A DNA stretch of 64,000 bases from NCBI GenBank assembly GCA_900291925.1, contig UWYS01000009.1, positions 744,001 to 808,000 of the forward strand, in the 5' to 3' direction. This DNA comes from Thecaphora thlaspeos (lineage: Eukaryota > Basidiomycota > Ustilaginomycetes > Urocystidales > Glomosporiaceae). Of the stretch, positions 1 to 9,859 are shown piece by piece; the stretch's first letter is position 1; every line of letters begins with the position of its first letter. The position numbers and the translations under genes were made by a program. Below the pieces are notes generated by a model. That model saw only the letters and a list, made by a program, of their open reading frames with translations. It had not been told where the DNA came from and did no database searches.

Positions 1-967
1 TGGGGATTGGAGTGATCAGACCTGTATTGTAGGATCCAGGTACTTGTCTGCATCTGCCAAAGGCAATCCCATTGATTGTTGACCAGCTGTTCCAACAATC
101 TGCTTTGTAGACTGTCAAAAGGTCAATGAAAGGGTGGTCAGGACCTTTGGTCACCTGTTGAGGTAATCACCTCAACTAGATGGACAAGGGCTCCATATGA
201 AGTCTCACTTCTGCTAGGGTTTGACCACCATCAAAGTTCCATACCTCATTTGCAGTCAAGTCAGGGATGTCATTGGTGAAATTGACAGCCCAGTCCTGCA
301 TCTGAGCACAAGGTCCGAGACTGAGCGTCTTGTCAATGTTCTTCCTGTTGAAACATTCCTCCAACTAAACATGCTAGAGCATGCACAACCTCAGCAGGAC
401 ACCGGTCATTCCTGCAGAATCAATGCCAACTCTGGACCTGACATCTTGGCCCTAAGTTGAGACCTATTGGGGACACAAAAGTTGGAGTCAATATGCAGAG
501 GGATGCATTGGACTTCAACAGATTGCTGTCAAGTTCATCCAAACCAGCAAAGTCCAATGATTGGCTATGGAAGATGCCCCTCCATAGCCACTCATGTCTT
601 CCCTTCACCTTCCTCCTTAGATAGACATTGAGTATGGCCTGTAGCTGACTGTTGTGGACAACAAAGTCCCGACTCTCCATACAGCAAGACCACGCTGTAT
701 GGGTCCCAGGATCCACCTTGGGTGGACAACAAGTTGTATATATAGTCAGCAACTTGTGGACTTAGTCAACATCTCTTTCCTCATCAAATCATCATCTCTT
801 CATCCCACTTCCAAGAGGTTCGGCTTCTTTTCTTTTCTTCCCTTTGACTTGGCCCAAGTCAACTCCTACTTTACCCTCTCAACAGCTGTCTGTGCTGTGC
901 ACCCAACCTGCCACAGAGACATCTTTTATCCACAGAATAGCAATGAGGATAATTGGACAACTTCAAC
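1..967. other. CpG-poor stretch without a confident gene
   Basis: This stretch has clearly fewer CpG dinucleotides than the host genes to its right. Short minus-strand reading frames (176-364 and 420-752) look peptide-like but do not join into a family I recognise. A TATATATA box at 735-742 followed by a pyrimidine-rich run (about 765-840) resembles a promoter, and a segment starting TGTTG at 650 resembles the edge of a long terminal repeat, but I found no matching target duplication. It is probably degraded repeat or pseudogene sequence. Confidence 0.4.
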
Positions 968-2295
968 CTAGTCTTTGAGTAGACAACTACACCAGTTGTG
1001 TTGTTGGCTTACCGCAGTTTTCCCATTACTCCTTTCAATACCCTTGTCTGTGGGAGAGGGCTCCAACAAGGGAAAGCTGTTGGGAGAGCAGAGTGAAGAG
1101 ACAATGAGCATTGTCAAGTCAAACAGGTCCAAGAGGCTGCTAGATGAGAGATCAGAGGGGGAGGTGGAGGATGAGGCTTGGTAGGTGGGGAGGACCATGA
1201 ATGTGCTGACCTCATTGTCCCACCACACCTGGTCATAGGAGAGGAGGACCTTGTTGAGGTTTCCAACATAGGTGCGCAATTGCAAGTAGAAGGAGGGCAA
1301 AGGTTCAATGCCATCAGTAGTTGGTGCACCAAAAGACAGCAAGGGCAATAGCAAGAGGGACTGAAAGCACTCACAATGATAGCCTGCCTCCTCTTTGGCA
1401 GGCTGGGCTTAAAGATGCTGACGTTCTCCTTGAGGTAGACAAGGGGGACAGAGCAGATGGCCGTCTTTGCCTTGAACCTGATGCTCTCCTTGTTGACCTC
1501 TGCCATGGTTGAGACAACAACACTCCTTCCATTGTTGCTGAGTGCAATCTGGTCAACAACCTTGGAGGTCTGAATTTCTGCACCAAGCAATACAGCCTTG
1601 TCAGCAACCTTGTTGATGAGCCAGGTGAAGCCACTGGCAGGGGTGGCATTGGTTCCAGCATAGCTGTTCTCAAGGCCATTGAAGCAGAGGCCAACCTGCT
1701 TGAGCATTGCACCAAGGGGTATGTGGAGAGAGCATGTGAGGCCAACTGCATGCTTCTGCTTGTTGGACGAGAGTCCTTTGAAGAGTGGCAAGGAAGGCCC
1801 AATGAGGAAGGATGCAAGCAACTGGTTGGGCTGGGGCTAAGCATGACCCTGGTTCTGAGCAAGGTCCTTTGTGGCAGCCTGTGCTGCTGCAAGGTTGCTG
1901 CCAATCTTGGCAATGAGCTTGGGTGAGAGGGGTCCCTGAGGGCCAAATATGACGGTTCTTGTGGGCTTGGGTATGTGTGCCTTGATGCTGTATTACTCAA
2001 CAAGTGGCTTTAGCAGCAACCCCTTGTTGTACCCACACATCCAGCTGCAGCCAAAGTTGCAGGTGTACATGGTGCTGTTGGCATCATTAGCAGTGGAAGC
2101 TGGGACAACATTGTGGCAGGTATCTGTGAGCTTTGTCGAGTTGTTCCAGAAGTGGGTAAAGGCATGGCTGCCAATGTGTTGGCACACCTCGAGGACAAGG
2201 ACCTTGTGGCTGGCTTGAGAGAGGCAGAGGGCAGCCAAGAGGCTGGACAAGCCTGTGCCAATGATTAGTATGTCTATGGATGTCTTGCTTGCCAT
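968..2295 (-). pseudogene. Decayed FAD-dependent amine-oxidase-like gene
   Basis: Read on the minus strand, the frame starting at 2295 encodes an N-terminal dinucleotide-binding segment (IDILIIGTGLSSLLAALCLS, then VLVLE). That is the GxGxxx-type FAD fold of flavin amine oxidases and related Rab-escort/GDI proteins. The same frame resumes below 1990 and gives a GAEIQTSKVVDQI segment and a VPLVYLKENVSIFKP segment, typical of the substrate/FAD region of amine oxidases. An exon-like piece ending near 968 holds YDQVWWDNEVSTF, which also fits the family. A TAA at 1993-1995 interrupts the frame, with at least one more break near 1830. A GTGAGT donor near 1375 suggests a genuine former intron. The segment is CpG-poor. 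The reaction and substrate cannot be assigned. Family assignment is fairly good; gene boundaries are poor. Confidence 0.55.
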
Positions 2296-2693
2296 GGCAC
2301 AGCAGAGTGGAGGGATGAGGACAGGGAGAAGGTTGGAGTGGGGGGTAGGGGCTTAAAGGGAATGGTAGTGACGCGACGGCAAGGGAGAAGGAGCAAGGGC
2401 AGCACACTTTACGGCCGACATCGAATCAAGAATGCCTCGCAGCCCCTGGCCCGTGCGCCGAATGTGGGGCCAGGCGGAGGGAGGCGCGATGCCCTCCTAC
2501 TGTACCCTGAAGAGGCTCGCCATCGGGCATCGGGCCCCCAGCTGACTCCACCTCCACATGCTCGCGTCTGTTCTCGAGTCGACGCTTCCGACCCGATCGA
2601 CTGCTCCTTCTCACCGTCACACGCCGCGCCTCTAACTCGCACCGCTCTACCCTACCACCACCAGTTCATACCGCTTCAAGATACCCACATACC
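2296..2693. other. Spacer and 5' flank of the NAD(P)HX dehydratase gene
   Basis: Base composition changes from CpG-poor to CpG-rich at about 2360-2400. The right part is the pyrimidine-rich 5' leader of the gene starting at 2694. No further gene is visible. Confidence 0.5.
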
Positions 2694-3996
2694 ATGACTT
2701 CCGCCACAGCAGCAGCAGCGGCCACGAAGAACGCCGCTCCCGGCACGCTCAATCGCACCCTTCTCGCCTCAGCCAAGGCCATCGTCCCGCCCCTCGCGAC
2801 CGAGCGACACAAAGGCCAGGCCGGCCGCATCGGAATCGTAGGCGGCAGCAAGGACTACACCGGTGCGCCCTTCTTCGCCTCCATGTCGTCGATGCGCTTT
2901 GGAGCAGACATGGCCTACACCGTCTGCATGCCCGAGGCGGGCAACGTCATAAAGACCTACAGCCCCGACCTCATCGTCAGCCGCATCCTCGACCCAGAGA
3001 AGGATACCAAAGCGATGACGGATGAGCTGTCAGAGCTCATGCAGAGGTTCCATGCCGTCGTCCTCGGTCCAGGTATGAGCAGGGATGACTTTATGCAGAG
3101 CTGCGCTGAAGTCGTCGTAAAGGTGAGCCTTGCGTTGCACCATCGTCCTTCCCCCTCTGGCTCCCTTGCTCCTCTTACCCCTGCCTCATTCTGACCCGAC
3201 CGAATCGCCTCGCCTGTCCCTCTTCCTCTGGGACGCGCAGCTGGCGAGGGAGCAGGAAAAGTACATCGTCATCGACGCAGACGGCCTCTGGTTGCTGCAG
3301 AACAAGCCGGAGCTGATCAAAGGCTACAAGCGCGCCATCCTCACGCCAAACGTGGCCGAATTTGCGCGCCTCTGTAAGGCCTGTTCGGTGGATGCCAAGA
3401 CCAAGCCGGAAGAGGCGGCACAGAACCTCGCTCGCGCCCTGGACGGTCCCACCATCCTGGAAAAGGGCAAAGTGGACCGCATCGCGAATGGAACGTGAGT
3501 TTGCCAACCTGCGTCCCCTCCATGGGGCAAAGTAGGATGTTGCCTCTGACCTTTCTTCCTCCGTCCTCTTCGTCCCCGACGACGCACAGCGAGGTGTTGA
3601 ACGTCTCGATAGAAGGCGGTCTGAAACGGTGCGGCGGACAGGGCGACGTTCTGGCCGGCTGCCTCGGGACGTTTGCAGGGTGGTGCAAGATCTACGAGGA
3701 AGAAGTGGACGCGGGAAAGCGAAAGCAAGAGATCCCGCGAGACAGACTTCTCCTCTTTGCAGGATACGGCGCTGCGCTGACGGCGAGGATGTGCTCGAGG
3801 TTCGCTTTTGCCGAAAAGGGAAGGGCCATGTTGGCCGATGACCTGCTGCCCGTTATGGGGAGGGCGTACGAAGAGTGAGTGGACCTGCATTGATGAAGTG
3901 GGTAAAGGGCGGGAAGAGCTGACTTTCGACGTCTTTGCTTTGCGTTGCTTTTGTAGGCTGTTTGGAGAGTCGGGGGAGAAAGAGGCTTCACTCTAG
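2694..3996 (+). CDS. ATP-dependent (S)-NAD(P)H-hydrate dehydratase
   Basis: This enzyme repairs damaged nicotinamide cofactor by dehydrating the S form of NADHX/NADPHX at the cost of a nucleotide triphosphate. Exons 2694-3122, 3241-3494, 3590-3874 and 3957-3996 join in frame to 335 residues, the usual fungal length (homologue of yeast YKL151C, animal CARKD/NAXD). Visible ribokinase-like motifs in order: GRIGIVGGSKDYTGAP near residue 43, VLGPGM, VIDADGLW, ILTPN and the catalytic-loop signature CGGQGDVLAGC. All introns are GT-AG (GTGAGC, GTGAGT, GTGAGT donors), and the last coding exon is only 40 nt. The ATG at 2694 sits directly before an alanine-rich leader that could be a weak organelle-targeting segment. 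The gene lies beside CpG-poor decayed DNA but is itself intact. Confidence 0.93.
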
Positions 3997-4521
3997 TCAA
4001 CGAAGAGACGATGAGGCGGGCCATGTACGGATTAGATGACGGTTGATTCAGAATGCCCCGAAAGTCTAGAGTGTAGATCCAGAGAAACCCTAAAACCAAG
4101 AGAGGGAGATGTATCGAGACGAGGCGACGCAGAGTGAGAAGCGAGGAAGCAGAAGAAACGGTTACTGTACAGCGTGGTGAGACTTGGATGAGCATAGGCC
4201 GGAGAGAGAGAGAGAGAGAGAACCTTTGCGGCGCGCCGGGGCCATGGTAGTAGCGGGCGGAAATAGGCTGGCCGTATTGTTGGATCGGACGGCGTAGGGA
4301 GGACGAGCGACACTCCCTTTGGAGGCATGGCGAGCGGGCTTGCTATGTCGAGGGTGGTAACGACGTTGTGGGTCGAGATGGTGCGGCCTCAGAGAGTGTT
4401 GCGTGCGTGCTCGTATTGAGGAAGCTTTGCTGCCCGAGAGGAAGAGAGCAGGCTTGAGGGTAGGTCTGTCGCAGGTGGTACTACGGGAGGTGGTGACGTA
4501 AACGATCTCACCCATCCTCGT
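3997..4521. other. Intergenic stretch with a GA microsatellite
   Basis: No supportable gene. It probably holds the 3' end of the dehydratase transcript. A (GA)n run lies at 4202-4221. Confidence 0.5.
4202..4221. repeat. (GA)n microsatellite
   Basis: About ten GA units in the spacer downstream of the dehydratase gene. Confidence 0.9.
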
Positions 4522-4821
4522 CTATACCAAGCCGCCAACAACACCCACACAAACCATGACCACCAACGCTGTCACCATCCACCTTGCACCTACCGCATTC
4601 TCCCTTGTTGCAGCGTTGGAAGTTGAACATTTGAGCTTCTTGATATCCCCATCCACGAGTGGCGAGAGACAGGATTGTAGAGTCTTGACACGGTCCGTAT
4701 TCGTCTGGCATGTGACGCTTCCTTCGCTGATGTTGTCGGTGACGGGAAGGGTAAGACAGCAAGAAGCAGTGTTGGATCCGAAGATTGTACTTCCCGAGAA
4801 AGAGGGGGCCGTTACGGACAT
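4522..4821 (-). CDS. Small Cys-containing protein with hydrophobic C-terminus
   Basis: A 99-residue minus-strand frame with five cysteines (a CC pair, then three spaced singles) and a C-terminal hydrophobic run (MVTALVVMVCVGVVGGLV) that could be a tail anchor or a GPI-attachment signal. No signal peptide precedes it in this frame. A secreted GPI protein would need an upstream exon that I could not place; the 5' side runs into the inverted-repeat element at about 5026. The flanking sequence is not CpG-depleted. I do not recognise the family. It could also be a chance frame. Confidence 0.35.
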   Translation of the reverse strand: MSVTAPSFSGSTIFGSNTASCCLTLPVTDNISEGSVTCQTNTDRVKTLQSCLSPLVDGDIKKLKCSTSNAATRENAVGARWMVTALVVMVCVGVVGGLV

Positions 4822-5718
4822 CGTTCAAGGGTTGGGGTTGGCGTGAGTGATCCAGGTGGTGATATGGTAGGTGAACGGTGAGAGGAGTGTTGGACCGAAC
4901 CAGGTTGGAAGCTCGTTGAGAGATCAGGATGGTGGTGATGAGGAGGTGCGGACGAAGGAAGGAGTGGGAGGAAGGTATTGGTAGCAAAAGGAAGGGCCCT
5001 CTCTCTTGACGCCTGGGATAACGTCTTTCCCTGGGAATCCGGCCTCCCAATCTACTCGTCGGCCTTCCTCACCACCACCACCCTTGCCGTCACTGCTACA
5101 CCATCTGCACTCTGTCAAGCACACCAGACAAGCACTGCGATCAGTTCAACACTTGCTGCAAATAGTACATGCTCAGCTTTGCTCACCTGGTCCAGAACTG
5201 CTGCCAAATGGGTTGGGGAAGAGGAGCCAGGGGTCATACAAGGCGAGAGAGCTTGGTCCAGCGGAAGCAGGATCAACAGCAAGTTGGGGTGGTGCTGGCA
5301 GTGGCTCTGCAGGCTCAGCAGGTGCTAGAGGGGGTGGTTGCGCAACGTCAGCCGCTTTGCCTTTGCCCTTTGCCTTGCTTGATGCTGCCTTGCTGATGTA
5401 GCAACGGTCGCCTGCCTCGAAGGTTGTCTTGAGCGGTGACTTGCTGTGTCGCTCCCTCCCTTGGACCAGCTTGCAGCCGTGCAACAACTCGTCAAACCCC
5501 TTCTGCAGCTTGCAGCAAATGCGGCTCCTCAATGTGGGTGGCAAGAGTGGCCTCGGCGGCTGGTGAGAGGGCCTGCTGTGCCCCGTGGGCAGCAGTCTTT
5601 GGCAGGGTGCTGGCAGTACAGAGGTGCTGCTGTGCTGTTCCAGAGAGCAAGATTTAGTGCAGGTGGTGTAGCAGCGACGGCAAGGGTGGTGGTGGTGGTG
5701 AGGAAGGCCGGATTCCTA

Positions 5719-5895
5719 CAGTCGTGCGAGATCCATCGAGACGCGAGGAATAAAGAACGGCTGAGCGAGACGCTAGGAGGAGTGATCTTGGCGATCACTC
5801 AAGATCACTACCTCCACTTACCTTGGCCACCTTGCTCAACTACAGCACCCCTGACTGCCAACTGCACACTACCACCACCCCTTGCTGGTGCTGCC
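5719..5895 (+). repeat. Left terminal inverted repeat of the mariner element
   Basis: It pairs with 8155-8331 over 177 bp. It contains a perfect 9-bp inner inverted repeat (GTGATCTTG at 5782-5790, CAAGATCAC at 5800-5808) around a 9-nt spacer, a plausible transposase-binding site. The outer 70 bp keep many CpG, while the inner part has almost none. Confidence 0.9.
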
Positions 5896-5991
5896 TATCA
5901 ACAAGGCCAGCTCTATCCAACTGCTCCCCATCAACTCTACCATTGCAGCACACCAGCCAAGCTTGTTGGTAGTCATTGCTGCCAGCTTGAG

Positions 5992-6996
5992 ATGCTCCTG
6001 GTCAAGGTGCACAGTACATTTGACCTATCAGACTTCCATGCTGCCATCTACAGAGCAGTATCAAATAAATACAAGGTGGATTGCTTGTGTTTGCCAATCA
6101 CCACCAAGATCAAGGGCAGCGTTGAGCTTACAGAGACAGCATACAAGGAGTTCTGGCAAACAGTGGCCAAGTCAAAGATCCAGAAGGAGGAAGTGAGCAC
6201 TCAGCTCTTTGACCACAGCACCAATACCATCAAGATTGACAACAACAATAATCTCCCTATGCAAAGCCTGAGCCCCAGCAAGAAGGCAAAGACTGACACT
6301 GCTGCAAAGCTCACCATCTCACCAACAGAGCAGAACATGGAGGACCTCACAGCTTGATACACATGCAACAACAACAAGTGCAACAATCTGGGCAGCATTT
6401 GCTTTGTCCACTGTGGTCATCACATTGCCATCTCCTGCACACAGCTGCGCTGCTGGGCAGCAGCAATGGCATATGGGATGCCTGGCTGCAGCATCAAGAG
6501 GCCACCCAACAATGCAGCCTTTGATGTCTTTGACAAGAGCTTGAAGGAATTGATGGCAGCATCTAGCAGCAGCACCAGCACACAGAGCTCCAGCCAAAGT
6601 GGCAAGGACATCTTGATCAACAACATCTACAAGCTGGCAATAGCCTTGCTGCTTGGCAACGCTTGGCAGCAGCTGCAGCAGCCCATTATTTGCCTCCCAA
6701 TGGCCATGCAGGGTGGAGCTGGATTTGCCATGCCATCCCAGCCCTCTTCCCCATCTGCACAGCCCGCTGCCAGCTTGTCTTGCCTTCCAGTCAAGGATAT
6801 GCCAGTGTCGCAGTTCCTGGAGGCCAATCCCAAGCTCTCAAGCAACTTCTGTGATGTCCTGGTGCAGCACAAGATCTGGCAGATAGCAATTCTTGAGATT
6901 GCCCTCTCAAACCCAGAGCACCACAAAGAGCTAGGCCTTGAGGTTGGCAACCTGATTGAGCTTGATGCTGCAATTGACAGCCTCTGCTGCCACTGA
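5992..6996 (+). pseudogene. Transposon companion gene with Cys/His cluster
   Basis: One reading frame runs from ATG 5992 to TGA 6994-6996, broken only by an in-frame TGA at 6355-6357 that could derive from an Arg CGA codon by CpG-to-TpG change. It would encode about 334 residues. Visible segments: an acidic/basic N-terminal part (DLSDFHAAIYRAVSNKY), then a cysteine/histidine cluster just after the stop (pattern C-x4-C-x6-C-x3-C-x2-H, about 6361-6450) that looks metal-binding, then a Ser-rich linker, then a C-terminal helical part with FLEANPKLSSNFCDVL and a run ending LIELDAAIDSL. It lies inside the mariner terminal repeats and converges with the transposase. Tc1/mariner elements normally carry one gene, so its role is unknown. 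Confidence 0.6.
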
Positions 6997-7153
6997 TGGC
7001 ATCAAGTCTGTTATGAACATTGCAGTGATTGAGGCAACTGTATACCCCTCTCTTGATCCCCCCTTGTACACTCACCACCCTTGTAGCAGCTTTGTAGCAT
7101 GTTCCATTCCAAACATTGTTGCCTTCCCAATTGTCATATCCATCTGCTTCAAA

Positions 7154-7966
7154 TTATCTCTTTGTGTGATGGCCACAGACCACATTACATGCCTCATAGA
7201 TGTTGTAGGCAGAAATCTGCCACATGCTCTCATACTGGGCATGAGCACATTGCCTGATTCTGGCCTTGATCTGATGGAAGGAGAGCTCAATGGGATTGAA
7301 CTGTGGCAAGTAGGGAGGCAGGAAGACTGACATGCAGCTGTAGGCCTCAATGATTGATGTTGCCCAGTGGTGGATCCTTGCGTTGTCCATCACAATGATG
7401 CTGCAGCAGCCTGGAACAATGTTGCATGACCAGAGCAGCTCCTTGATCTACACAAGAAATGTGTCTGCATTGAAGCTGCCTTTGATGATGCAGGGCTCCA
7501 CCAGCCCAGGCTCAGAGAGACCTCTTGGTACATGGAGGCCAGCAACAAGCAAAAAGCGAGGATCCCACATCTGTGGTGCTGCAAGAGTGGTGACTCTGTC
7601 AGCTCACCTTGCCCAGTCTGCAAGCTGCATGGATACCTGGATATCAAAGGATGACTTGTCAACAAAGACCAGCTGCTCTGGGGCATACATGGAGATGTGG
7701 TAGATGAAGTGGCAGATGCTGGAGTTGCTCTGCTCCATGGCAATGTGCTTGAGCCTGTGGTTGGTGAGTTGAAGCCTGGCAAGCTGGTGGGGGATTGTGC
7801 TGAGCAAGATGCTGACACTGTAGTCCTCCAACAGCTCCTTGAGCTTGTCCAGGTAGATGCTTGGTTTGCTCTTGACTGCCTTGGCAATGATCTGCAGGTC
7901 AAGCAGTGTCAGCTTGCAGTAGCAGCCTGGGCCAGCTTGTTGCTTGCCTACAAAGCTGCACAGTCA
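7154..7966 (-). pseudogene. Tc1/mariner-IS630 DDE transposase, broken
   Basis: Read on the minus strand in one frame, the sequence shows a helical DNA-binding part (LDLQIIAKAVKSKPSIYLDK; then LARLQLTNHRLKHIA), then the catalytic core. The first Asp lies in QLVFVDKSSFD, the second Asp in IIVMDNARIHH and the Glu in PPYLPQFNPIELSF. I count 32 residues between the second Asp and the Glu, close to the DD34E spacing usual for this group. The linking strands (VAGLHVPRGL, IIKGSFNADTF) also fit DDE_3 transposases. Two in-frame stops break it: TGA at 7604-7606 and TAG at 7448-7450. The true N-terminus is uncertain because a further TGA lies just above 7966. The enzyme would have cut and rejoined the element at its terminal repeats. 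Confidence 0.85.
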
Positions 7967-8154
7967 CATGGCATGACTGACCCACTAGAGTGTTGCTCTT
8001 GAGAAAGCAAGTTGCTGGATGTTACACTTGGACAGGATTCCATGCCACCAAAGGCAATGTACCAGCACCTTGATCTCTGGGCTGATGGGGCAGCACATGT
8101 TGGAGCAGCAGCAATGCAAGCACTTGGAGCACAAGGCCATACAAGGTGGTGCAA

Positions 8155-8331
8155 GGCAGCACCAGCAAGGGGTGGTGGTAGTGTGCAGTTGGCAGTCAGG
8201 GGTGCTGTAGTTGAGCAAGGTGGCCAAGGTAAGTGGAGGTAGTGATCTTGAGTGATCGCCAAGATCACTCCTCCTAGCGTCTCGCTCAGCCGTTCTTTTT
8301 TCCTCGCGTCTCGATGGATCTCGCACGACTG
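8155..8331 (-). repeat. Right terminal inverted repeat of the mariner element
   Basis: Inverted copy of 5719-5895, ending CGACTG before TA at 8332. The same inner hairpin is present (8242-8250 with 8260-8268). Confidence 0.9.
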
Positions 8332-8356
8332 TAGGGCGGCCGGATTCCCAGGGAAA

Positions 8357-8786
8357 CGCGTCAGAGGTGTCTGTTGCGCTTCGATGCGCGCCCTCGTTCC
8401 CTCGGCGCCAAGACGCTTCTGAAAGGGCTCAGCTGTATCGGCTGCCTTTTCAGCATCTCCGTCGGCAACGTGTGCGAGGCGAGGCGGCCCTGTGGCCGGA
8501 CGAGCCACCGCAGCCAACCTCCGGAGCCGACAGGCCCCTCCCCTGTAAAGTAGACGTCCTCGCGCGCCTCGCACACCATCATGCATGCTTCACGTCTCCC
8601 CTTTCGTCGTCCACGCAGCGCGGAGGCTCTTCGGACCACATACTCTGTAGCGGCACGTAGCACGGGGCTTGCTGAGTATGTAGGGTTTTGCATTGCTACG
8701 TGCATCTTTCCTCAGAGGGATGCGGGGACGATGAGGAGGTCTCCTGCTGCTACACCAACCGACTGCACCGTCAACGCTGCTCTGTC
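8357..8786. other. GC-rich spacer between transposon and PRE4
   Basis: CpG-rich host sequence with no gene I can support. It contains the 3' flank of the proteasome gene, which ends at 8787. Confidence 0.5.
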
Positions 8787-9859
8787 TTACTGCGTCTGCG
8801 GACCGTAGCCGCGCAGCATCTCGGCGAAACCCCAGCTGGTGGGGACGCTGTACGGCTCCGAGACCGTGCTCCCCTCTCGTGTCACCTTGGCGATTTGGAA
8901 CTGTTGCGCGGCGACAGGGCAGGGCAGGGCAGGGCAGGACAGGGACGATGAAAGAAGGGCATTCGTGAGGCTTATAGGTTAGCTAGATTCGCGGGATGGA
9001 CGTGCGTGGCAGCACGACGATTCAGACGCCCGTCTACTCACTCTGTTGAGCGATCGTGCATCGCGGTAGTCTGTGCGGTGAAATTGCGAGAGCAGGGTAG
9101 GAGCGGTTCAGAGGAATCAGCACAAGTCGAAAGCGATCGCGATTCGATGGCTGACGAGAAGTGAGTGCAGTCGGTGAGGCCGGGAGCGCCGTCGCGCCAC
9201 TCACATAGGACCTTCATGACGTTCTCGAGAATCTCCCTCGCCTCGTTCTCCTCCAGCGTCTCCTCCCTGCCCTCGACGGCCTTTCTGAGTAGCGGCTGGG
9301 CGAGGTGGAGACCGAAGCCGGTGGCGATGGTGCTGGCGGTGTAGGTGGTGCCGAGGAGGTCGACGTAGCCTAGGAACGGCTTGCCGTCCTTGGGATCGAC
9401 ACCACCGAGGACGAAGCTGTTCCAGAGCGGGTCGATCTTGGAGCGGCGGCTGTACATGACCCTGGCGAGGTAGGCGTAGATCTGGCCGGGCGAGAGAAGG
9501 TGGCCGTCAGCCGCATTCTCCTCCTTGATCATGAGCTTTTCCAGCATGTGCTGGACGTACTGCCAGTCGCTCATGTCGCCCGAGGCGCCAATGAGCGCGT
9601 TGGCGCCGCAGGTAGCGATGCGCTCGACGTTCATAAAGCGCGCCAGAGAGCCGTACGAGGCGAGCGTGTCGGTGGCCAGCATGACGCCATGCTTGTACCG
9701 GATGCCGATGACCGACGTGCCCGTCACGATAGGCTGCGACGTGTGCGACGACGGACCGTGGTTCGGCGAGGGAGTTGCCTGGCGGAACGACGGCGTCGCG
9801 ATAGAGGGGCCGACAGACGGCTGCGACGACCACGTCTGGCCCGGGAGGAAGCTGATCAT
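8787..9859 (-). CDS. PRE4: 20S proteasome subunit beta-7 (Pre4)
   Basis: Non-catalytic beta subunit of the 20S core, needed to build the beta rings and to support the caspase-like site of the opposite ring. Exons on the minus strand are 9859-9205, 9070-9042 and 8900-8787, joining in frame to 265 residues; yeast Pre4 has 266. Motifs: the mature N-terminal region QPIVTGTSVIGIRYKHGV, a GASGDMSDWQYVQ segment matching Pre4 GISGDxSD, SFVLGGVD and GFGLHLAQPLLR. The conserved LYYRDARSLNR spans the joins through a 29-nt micro-exon, and the last exon gives FQIAKVTREG and the beta-7 type C-terminal arm. I chose the ATG at 9859; the open frame continues upstream but has no family support. A (CAGGG)n run lies in the last intron. 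Confidence 0.95.
8914..8944. repeat. (CAGGG)n pentanucleotide repeat in a PRE4 intron
   Basis: Short tandem run close to the acceptor of the last PRE4 intron (the intron spans 8901-9041). Confidence 0.8.

Larger units (their letters stand above)
5719..8331. mobile_element. Tc1/mariner-type DNA transposon, decayed
   Basis: The element starts CAGTCG and ends CGACTG and is flanked by TA on both sides (5717-5718 and 8332-8333), the hallmark of Tc1/mariner insertion. Its 177-bp terminal inverted repeats (5719-5895 and 8155-8331) differ at a single position that I can see. It carries two convergent broken genes: a minus-strand DDE transposase (about 7154-7966) and a plus-strand companion frame (5992-6996). 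The interior is strongly CpG-poor; I count four CpG in 6361-7020. It is inserted inside the right arm of an older inverted-repeat element. Near-identical terminal repeats with ruined coding regions suggest a fairly recent copy inactivated by mutation. Confidence 0.85.
5026..8356. mobile_element. Older inverted-repeat element split by a mariner insertion
   Basis: The outer ends are a perfect 19-bp inverted repeat (tttccctgggaatccggcc at 5026-5044, its complement at 8338-8356). A second inverted arm runs inward: about 5061-5111 on the left pairs with about 5645-5712 on the right, with only a few mismatches. Without the inserted mariner element (5719-8331) this older element would be roughly 720 bp, with its right terminal repeat interrupted. 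Its interior (about 5115-5640) holds a minus-strand frame of 123 codons (5173-5544) rich in Ala and Pro, which I do not recognise. The size and lack of a recognisable transposase suggest a non-autonomous, MITE-like element. Exact outer ends and target duplication are not settled. Confidence 0.65.

Noticed and set aside
650..990. Possible solo LTR (TGTTG start, ACTACA end, internal TATA box)
   Set aside because: The 5-bp flanks do not match as a target duplication, there is no second copy in the window, and no adjacent retroelement genes are recognisable.
5446..6357. Long plus-strand frame read as one protein through the left terminal repeat
   Set aside because: Its first half is translation of the older element and the mariner terminal repeat; only the part from ATG 5992 looks coding.
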